A DNA stretch of 64,000 bases from Halobacillus amylolyticus (GTDB taxonomy: Bacteria; Bacillota; Bacilli; Bacillales; Halobacillaceae): NCBI RefSeq assembly GCF_022921115.1, contig NZ_CP095075.1, forward strand, positions 2,802,001 to 2,866,000, given 5' to 3'. The position numbers and the translations under genes were made by a program. A model generated the notes under the pieces. The model was not told the DNA's origin, searched no databases, and was given only the letters and a program-made list of their open reading frames with translations. Position 1 is the stretch's first letter. Each line of letters starts with the position of its first letter. Positions 58,215 through 64,000 of this stretch are shown piece by piece.

Positions 58215-59350
58215 ATGAAGGAAGCAGTGATTGTCAAAGCAAAACGCACACCTATTGGGAAGGTAGGAGGAGTACTTTCTCATCTCCCCCTGAAAAACTG
58301 ATCCGCCCACTTCTTAAGGATTTAATACAGGGGCTAGATCCAGGGGAAATCAATGACGTTATTTTAGGAAACGTTGTTGGTCCTGGAGGGAATATGGCAA
58401 GGCTCTCCCTATTGGAAGCGGGGCTGCCAATGACAGTGTCTGGAGTAACAATAGATAGGCAATGTGGGTCGGGTTTAGAAGCCATTAATATAGCTGGACG
58501 CCTTGTCCAGGCAGGCGCTGGAGACATTTATATTGCCGGCGGTGTAGAGAGCACGAGCTTGGCCCCGTGGAAAATTAAAAAGCCCGATTCTATACATAGT
58601 CCAAACGGTCCTGAATTGTACACAAGAGCACGGTTCTCACCTGAATCAATCGGTGATCCTGAGATGGGGGAAGCGGCTGAAAACGTAGCGGAACACTATG
58701 GCGTTACACGAGGTGAGCAGGATGAATTTGCCTATCATAGTCACCTCAAGGCTGTTAATGCTCAACGTAACGGGGTTTTTGATAAAGAAATCATTCCAGT
58801 AGGTGGAATCCATTCAGATGAGTGTCCACGACCAAACACATCGCTTGCCAAATTATCTACTCTGAAGCCGGTGTTTAAACAAGGGGGTACGGTGACAGCA
58901 GGAAATGCATGTCCGATGAATGACGGAGCTGCGGCTGTATTAATCATGTCGCTAGAGAAATGTCGCAAACTTGGTCTGAAGCCATTAGCCCGCTTTGTAG
59001 ATAGCACCACAGTAGGGGTTGATCCTCATTTACTCGGGATTGGACCGATTCCAGCTGTGAAAAAATTGTGGAAGCGCCAGCATTTGACGGGAAGGGATAT
59101 TGATCTTGTAGAATTCAATGAAGCGTTTGCCTCCCAAGTCATCGCCTCATTAAAAAGTCTTGAAATTCCATACGAAAAAGTGAATCGGTCTGGCGGTGCC
59201 CTTGCGTTAGGTCATCCCTATGGTGCCTCAGGAGCTATTCTAGTCACGCGACTTGTATCTGAACTAGCGAGAAATGGTCTAAAGCGTGGGGTAGCAACTC
59301 TTGGTATTGGTGGTGGAATGGGATTGGCTACCTTATTTGAATCAATGTAA
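58215..59350 (+). CDS. yhfS: Acetyl-CoA acyltransferase (thiolase, YhfS-like, frameshifted)
   Basis: A thiolase of about 378 residues with nucleophile Cys in DRQCGSGLEAI, VEFNEAFASQ, His in GHPYGASGA and the C-terminal GIGGGMG. ATG follows TAAGGAGGGATTAG. The frame breaks at the C5 run 58287-58291; one more C joins VLSHLP to PEKLIRPLLKD. It acts in acyl-chain degradation or synthesis with the upstream ligase. Confidence 0.9.
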
Positions 59351-59742
59351 GAATTCGCTCCCTATAAAAGTAACGCGAAGGATAGCGATGAAAAGATCAC
59401 ACACAAAAACAGAGCTGCCATTACTTTGTCATCAACTCTGAACCAAGCCCAGCACTGGCAGATAATTTTTAAGGCTGGTCACTGAAAAGTGATCAGCTTT
59501 TTCAATCAATAAAACCATAAATGTCATCAACTTTTAACTAAGGACCGGCAACGACATCTAGCGTTTATATTTAATTCAAACATTAAGGTGGAAACGATCT
59601 TCCTAAAAAATGTATATTTCCTATTGACCTAAGCAACCTATAAAAGCACTTTAAATTAGACATTTAAACCATCGAAAAACTTGGGCTTCTCGTCACGGTA
59701 TTAAGTGTTTTTGTTGTCAAACAACTATTGGAGGTATTGGAG
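59351..59742. other. Intergenic region with a terminator
   Basis: A terminator hairpin (GGCTGGTCACT-GAAA-AGTGATCAGCTTTTT) lies at 59472-59504. The rest is AT-rich and carries no gene I can support. Confidence 0.6.
59472..59504 (+). terminator. Rho-independent terminator
   Basis: AGGCTGGTCACT and AGTGATCAGCTT around GAAA, followed by a T tract. Confidence 0.8.
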
Positions 59743-60220
59743 ATGAATATTTTCCTGCTTGTTCTGGCTTTGATTCTCCCTTGGACTTTATTATTCTTCT
59801 TTGAGAAAAAGACCATTAAGAGATATATGCCTGTCACAATTTTCACAGCTTTACTAATGACGATCATCTTTCAAATCGCTTATACATATGAGTGGTGGAT
59901 CATCCATGAGTACATCGTACCGTGGGGGTATATGATTGACGTTAGTTTCGCTTATGGTTGTTTTGCCGTTGGAACGTTTATGATTTTTTACTTTACCTCC
60001 CACAAATTTTGGCTGTATTTACTTGTTAACTTAGTGACTGACGCTTTTTTCGGGTTTGTGATTCTGGGTATTGTGTTAAAAAAGATGGGAGTCGCAGAGT
60101 ATAAAACCTTATCAGGGTGGCAATATTGGCTCATCATTTGCGCTGTCAATCGTCATTTACGTCTACCATAAGTGGCAGAAGGGAATCTTTTCTGATGAAC
60201 ACGCTAAGGGTAAATCGTAG
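59743..60220 (+). CDS. Membrane protein of the CBO0543 type (frameshifted near the end)
   Basis: A membrane protein with four or five hydrophobic segments (MNIFLLVLALILPWTLLFFF; YTYEWWIIHEYIVPWGY). ATG at 59743 after GGAGGTATTGGAG. Near 60137-60144 the frame changes: the current frame ends in VNRHLRLP, while the next gives ALSIVIYVYHKWQKGIFSD and stops at 60220, about 158 residues. The shift fits an extra T or a lost GC pair. Function unknown. Confidence 0.65.
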
Positions 60221-60257
60221 TGTAGGGTCAGAGTTAATAAGGAGTGTGCTTAATTAA

Positions 60258-61721
60258 ATGGAAAGTTTTACAGAGAACTTCAATAAGAACTATTTAGACG
60301 GAAAATGGGTAGATGGGGATACAGGAGAAACCCATAATATTTTGAATCCATATGATGATTCAATCATAGCAACGGTTCAATTAGCCTCCTTACAACAATT
60401 AAAAAGCACCTATGAAGTTGCTGAAGTTCGGCAAAAAGATTGGGCCCACTCCTCTGTTGAGGATCGAAAAGAAATCCTTCGTAAGGCTGCTGAATTTTTG
60501 CAAAATAATCGTGATGAAATTATTCGTATCGCAAATTTAGAAACAGGTGGGACATTACTTAAAGTCGAGTTGGAATTAAATCTTGCTATTGATGTATTAA
60601 AAGAAACGTTCGACTATATGGATACCATTGACGAGGTGAAGGAAGTTCATGCGACGATTGATGGGAAAAAGAACAAAATTTATCGACAGCCATTAGGTGT
60701 GATTTCATCTATTTCCCCATTTAACTTTCCGTTGAATTTGTCGATGCGATCCATTGCACCAGCCATTGCACTAGGCAATACAGTTGTTCATAAGGCAGAT
60801 TTGCAAGTAGGCTTAACAGGTGGATCAATTATTGCACGTGCATTTGATTACGCTGGATTGCCGGGCGGTGTATTCCAATCTGTTTTAACAACACCAGAAA
60901 AAATTGGTGATGAAATGCTTGAGAATCCAGTCGTACAATTAGTTGCTTTTACGGGTTCGACTGGGTTTGGGAAACATATTGGAGAAATTGCCGGAAAAAA
61001 CTTAAAGCGGGTAGCATTAGAGCTTGGTGGTAATAATCCGTTCATAGTTTTACAGGATGCAAATATTGAAAGAGCCGTTGATGCGGCGGTGTTTGGTAAA
61101 TTCATGCACCAAGGACAAATATGTATGTGTATTAATCGAATGATTGTCCATCAAGATGTGTACGAGAAATTTACGGATAAATTTGTTGAACGTGCATCCC
61201 AACTGCCATATGGTGACCAAACTGACCCCGATACAGTCATTGGGCCGTTAATTAATAAAAAGCAAGTGGAGAAAGTATTGGAAGTCATTGAAAAGGCGGA
61301 GAAAGCCGGAGTGAATGTTGCCCTGAAAGGAAAACGAGAAGGAAATGTGCTCACACCGCATATTTTTGTCGATGTAGATAATTCAGATGACATCGCACAG
61401 ACTGAACTGTTCTCACCAGTTGTATCGATCATAAAGGCAGATTCCGATGATCATGCCATTGAATTAGCAAACGATACCATTTACGGGCTTACTTCCGCGC
61501 TATTCACATCCGACTTAGAAAAGGGAGAAGCATATAGCTTGAAGATAGATAGTGGGATGACGCATGTTAACGACCAAACGGTAAATGATGCAGCCAATGT
61601 TCCGTTTGGCGGGAACAAACAAAGTGGCCTAGGTCGATTTGGAAATCCATGGGTGATTGATGAATTTACTAAATTGAAGTGGGTATCGGTCCAGGAAGAA
61701 TACCGAAAATTCCCATTTTAG
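60258..61721 (+). CDS. NAD(P)-dependent aldehyde dehydrogenase
   Basis: A 487-residue enzyme of the ALDH superfamily, close to the vanillin/benzaldehyde dehydrogenase group (YfmT-like). Cofactor region ISPFNFPLNLSMRSIAPA, general base Glu in LELGGNNP, nucleophile C289 in HQGQICMCIN, and VPFGGNKQSGLGRFG near the end. It oxidises an aldehyde, possibly aromatic, to the acid. It is a single-gene unit with a strong terminator. Confidence 0.9.
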   Translation: MESFTENFNKNYLDGKWVDGDTGETHNILNPYDDSIIATVQLASLQQLKSTYEVAEVRQKDWAHSSVEDRKEILRKAAEFLQNNRDEIIRIANLETGGTLLKVELELNLAIDVLKETFDYMDTIDEVKEVHATIDGKKNKIYRQPLGVISSISPFNFPLNLSMRSIAPAIALGNTVVHKADLQVGLTGGSIIARAFDYAGLPGGVFQSVLTTPEKIGDEMLENPVVQLVAFTGSTGFGKHIGEIAGKNLKRVALELGGNNPFIVLQDANIERAVDAAVFGKFMHQGQICMCINRMIVHQDVYEKFTDKFVERASQLPYGDQTDPDTVIGPLINKKQVEKVLEVIEKAEKAGVNVALKGKREGNVLTPHIFVDVDNSDDIAQTELFSPVVSIIKADSDDHAIELANDTIYGLTSALFTSDLEKGEAYSLKIDSGMTHVNDQTVNDAANVPFGGNKQSGLGRFGNPWVIDEFTKLKWVSVQEEYRKFPF

Positions 61722-61723
61722 CT

Positions 61724-61766
61724 AAGAGGACAAATACACTTTCTAATGGTGTATTTGTCCTCTTTT
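61724..61766 (+). terminator. Rho-independent terminator
   Basis: AAGAGGACAAATACAC and GTGTATTTGTCCTCTT arms followed by TTATTT. Confidence 0.9.
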
Positions 61767-61869
61767 ATTTATATACAGAAAGAAGGTACTTTGGGAAGGA
61801 GTATAGAAGAAGGATTGTTATGAAAAATAAATGGTTATAAATTTACTTTACGGATAGGGAGTCATACAT

Positions 61870-63078
61870 ATGGGAACAAAACCCCAGCTTAATACAAAAA
61901 AGGCATTATCTATCATTGGTATCATTTTTGTTGCCTTTAACTTGCGTCCAGCCATAACATCTGTTGGCCCGCTAATTAGCTCGATTATGAAGGATATCGG
62001 GATTTCCAACGCTGCTGCGGGGTTCATTACAACCCTGCCACTCCTGTCGTTTGCCGTTTTCTCCTTGCTTGCCCCTAAGCTGGGTTACCGATTCGGATAT
62101 GAACGAATGGTTTTTATTGGCTTATTGACATTAATAACGGGAATCGTTATCAGGTTTATCTCACTGACATTCACATTGTTTGCAGGAACTGCTTTAATTG
62201 GGATCGGGATTGCTATCTCAAATGTGTTGCTGCCTGGTATTGTGAAAGGGAAATATCCTCAAAAGGTTGGGTTGATGACAGCTGTTTATACAACATGTAT
62301 GTCCGTGTTTTCAGCAATAGGAACTGGACTAAGTATTCCCTTAGCCAAAAATTTAGGTCTAGGCTGGGAAAAAACATTATTATGTTGGGCTTCGTTAGCC
62401 TTGTTAGCAGCAGTTGCATGGCTGCCCCAACTACGCAAACCATCGAAATTTAATGACGTGAAAACATCTACATTACAAGGAAATTCAATATGGCGTTCCA
62501 AAATCGCCTGGCAGGTGACCATTTTTATGGGGTTACAATCTTTTTTATTTTATTCCATGATTGCGTGGTTGCCTGAAATTCTTAATGGGCGGGGTCTAAG
62601 CATCTCAACAGCAGGTTGGATGGTATCAATCATGCAGCTAACAGGTCTTCCAATAACCTTTCTTACTCCTGTCCTTGCTGCTCGCTTCCACAGTCAAAGA
62701 GGGATTGTAGGTTTGATTGGTTTTCTTTATACTGCAGGGCTATTGGGAGTTCTGTCCGGTAGCAGCATTGGCGTGCTGACTGTCAGTGTCATGCTGATGG
62801 GAATTGGCCAGGCAGCTTCGATTAGTTTAGCCCTAACGTTACTTGGGCTTCGGACTGCCAATGCCCAGCAAAGTGCTGCATTGTCAGGAATGTCTCAATC
62901 AGTCGGGTATTCGCTTGCGGCGGTGGGCCCAGTATTGATCGGCATACTGCTGGATGTTACGGCATCCGTGACCGTACCGTTACTGTTGTTCATTGCCATT
63001 ATTATTGTGATGGTGACAGCAGGTCTTGGAGCAGGGAGGAATCAGACGGTTTTTAACGAGAATAGGGCTTACGATTAG
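61870..63078 (+). CDS. MFS transporter, CynX/NimT type
   Basis: A 402-residue major facilitator with about 12 membrane segments and the family start FNLRPAITSVGPLISSI. CynX/NimT members export small compounds such as cyanate-related anions or nitroimidazoles; the substrate here is unknown. ATG after TAGGGAGTCATACAT. Confidence 0.88.
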   Translation: MGTKPQLNTKKALSIIGIIFVAFNLRPAITSVGPLISSIMKDIGISNAAAGFITTLPLLSFAVFSLLAPKLGYRFGYERMVFIGLLTLITGIVIRFISLTFTLFAGTALIGIGIAISNVLLPGIVKGKYPQKVGLMTAVYTTCMSVFSAIGTGLSIPLAKNLGLGWEKTLLCWASLALLAAVAWLPQLRKPSKFNDVKTSTLQGNSIWRSKIAWQVTIFMGLQSFLFYSMIAWLPEILNGRGLSISTAGWMVSIMQLTGLPITFLTPVLAARFHSQRGIVGLIGFLYTAGLLGVLSGSSIGVLTVSVMLMGIGQAASISLALTLLGLRTANAQQSAALSGMSQSVGYSLAAVGPVLIGILLDVTASVTVPLLLFIAIIIVMVTAGLGAGRNQTVFNENRAYD

Positions 63079-63241
63079 TCAAAGCTTCAACGTAGCACTC
63101 TTGTGATATGAAGCTTTCCTTCCTGGCTCAACTACTGAATAGTAATGTAGCTAAAGGTACATAGAGCTACAAAATGATTTCACTATAAGAAGGTCTTAAG
63201 CGAACACTTGGGGGCGCTGTAATAAGGTGGATCTTTGAAAG

Positions 63242-64000
63242 TTACCCAATAAAGCCGGCCAGTTCATGATTAAATTTTTCCATCTCACAATAGAATAATC
63301 CATGACCACTATACATAAAAGGAACGAGTTCTGACCCCTTGATCCCTGCTTGCAGCGCTTCGGCAAGTGTGAAGGGGCAAATCTCATCATGTACACCATG
63401 GAAAATGCCAGTAGGTACATGAATCTTGGACATATCTTGCCATAACTCTTCATCACGGAGGGAAACCGCAGTCTTCGCTGTTGCATTTCCAGATGCCGTG
63501 AGTCCTAATCCCTGAAACCATTCTTTGAAGCTTTCTGTTATATTTTGATAGAAAAACATTTTCCCAAAGTTATGCAGCATTTCGGGGCGATCAGTATAGG
63601 TAGCCTTAATTAATTCATTTACTCTTTCCTTTGTAATAGTGGTTAGTCCATAAGGGTAACCTTGACGTTGGGTAAAGATGGGTGCTGCTGCTGCGATAAG
63701 GGCAAGTTTAAAAATCTTATGCCCCGCATGACGAGCCATATATCGAATGGCAATAGCTCCGCCCATAGAGTGCCCGGTAAGGGTGACATGTTCAAGCTTT
63801 AATGTGTCAATAACCGAACGAATATCATCTGCTAGACGATCATAAGAATATCCAGTCCAAGGATTATCCGATTTGCCGAATCCGCGTAAATCAACACCTA
63901 TGCAGCGATAACCTGCTTTTGGAAGTTGGTCGTACTGATACTCAAATACTCGATGGTTGAGGGGCCATCCGTGTATGAATAAGATTGGCTGGCCGTCTTC
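63242..64000 (-). CDS. Alpha/beta hydrolase (partial, cut by the window edge)
   Basis: The visible 252 codons begin inside the gene (EDGQPILFIHGWPLNHR) and run to the stop at 63242. The nucleophile elbow GHSMGGAIA, an Asp region (GIFHGVHDEICPF) and the catalytic His in MYSGHGLFY are intact. It resembles non-haem chloroperoxidase-like or esterase members of the family. The N-terminus lies outside the window. Confidence 0.9.
   Translation of the reverse strand, partial: EDGQPILFIHGWPLNHRVFEYQYDQLPKAGYRCIGVDLRGFGKSDNPWTGYSYDRLADDIRSVIDTLKLEHVTLTGHSMGGAIAIRYMARHAGHKIFKLALIAAAAPIFTQRQGYPYGLTTITKERVNELIKATYTDRPEMLHNFGKMFFYQNITESFKEWFQGLGLTASGNATAKTAVSLRDEELWQDMSKIHVPTGIFHGVHDEICPFTLAEALQAGIKGSELVPFMYSGHGLFYCEMEKFNHELAGFIG

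Overview
The window looks like chromosome from a Bacillaceae member, probably halotolerant. Most proteins have clear Bacillus-type counterparts: an AprE-type subtilisin, HemAT, GlgBCDAP, the BioY/YhfT/YhfS trio, YrhK and PhnCDE. Ribosome binding sites are strong AGGAGG types and many genes start with GTG or TTG. The first 18 kb is a selenocysteine island. It holds selA, selB, tRNA-Sec (selC) and selD, plus six genes with in-frame UGA: two GrdB/PrdB-like proteins (one with two UGA codons in a U-x-x-U motif), a TlpA-like redoxin (U-x-C), a thioredoxin (U-P-G-C), a SelW-like protein (C-x-x-U) and SelD itself. A short hairpin follows each UGA. A GT4-type glycosyltransferase lies directly upstream of selD and resembles SenB-type selenosugar synthases, so selenophosphate may also feed a small-molecule selenium pathway.

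Layout: 0.6-1.4 kb GrdB-like protein 1; 1.5-4.3 kb AraC-type response regulator and subtilisin; 4.5-5.7 kb two redoxin selenoproteins; 5.8-9 kb polysaccharide deacetylase and phosphonate-type ABC transporter; 9.2-15.4 kb selD, glycosyltransferase, tRNA-Sec, selB, SelW-like, selA; 15.5-17.9 kb FMN oxidoreductase, a small protein and the double-Sec GrdB-like protein; 18-22.8 kb acetyltransferase, small protein and ascorbate-family PTS with its PRD regulator; 23.6-31.2 kb NreBC-like two-component system and a Nap/Nas-clade molybdoenzyme operon with Rieske, ferredoxin and membrane cytochrome subunits; 31.36-31.75 kb exactly 19 copies of a 21-bp repeat; 31.8-38 kb TDT transporter, membrane protein, HemAT, and a PhoP-boxed alkaline phosphatase paired with a class D sortase; 38-42.4 kb ABC fragment, SRPBCC protein and a CcpA-type-site sugar ABC transporter; 42.5-44.8 kb SDR, luciferase-like oxidoreductase, YrhK; 45-55.3 kb glycogen operon glgBCDAP plus a GH13 hydrolase; 55.4-59.4 kb PH-domain protein and a BirA-type bioY-yhfT-yhfS operon; 59.7-64 kb membrane protein, aldehyde dehydrogenase, CynX-type MFS transporter and a partial alpha/beta hydrolase.

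Eight genes are broken by single frameshifts. Five of these lack one base in a short G or C run, which points to sequencing error rather than gene decay. A roughly 70-340 bp inverted-repeat element occurs four times, and a separate CCACCTCAGG-type hairpin occurs three times.
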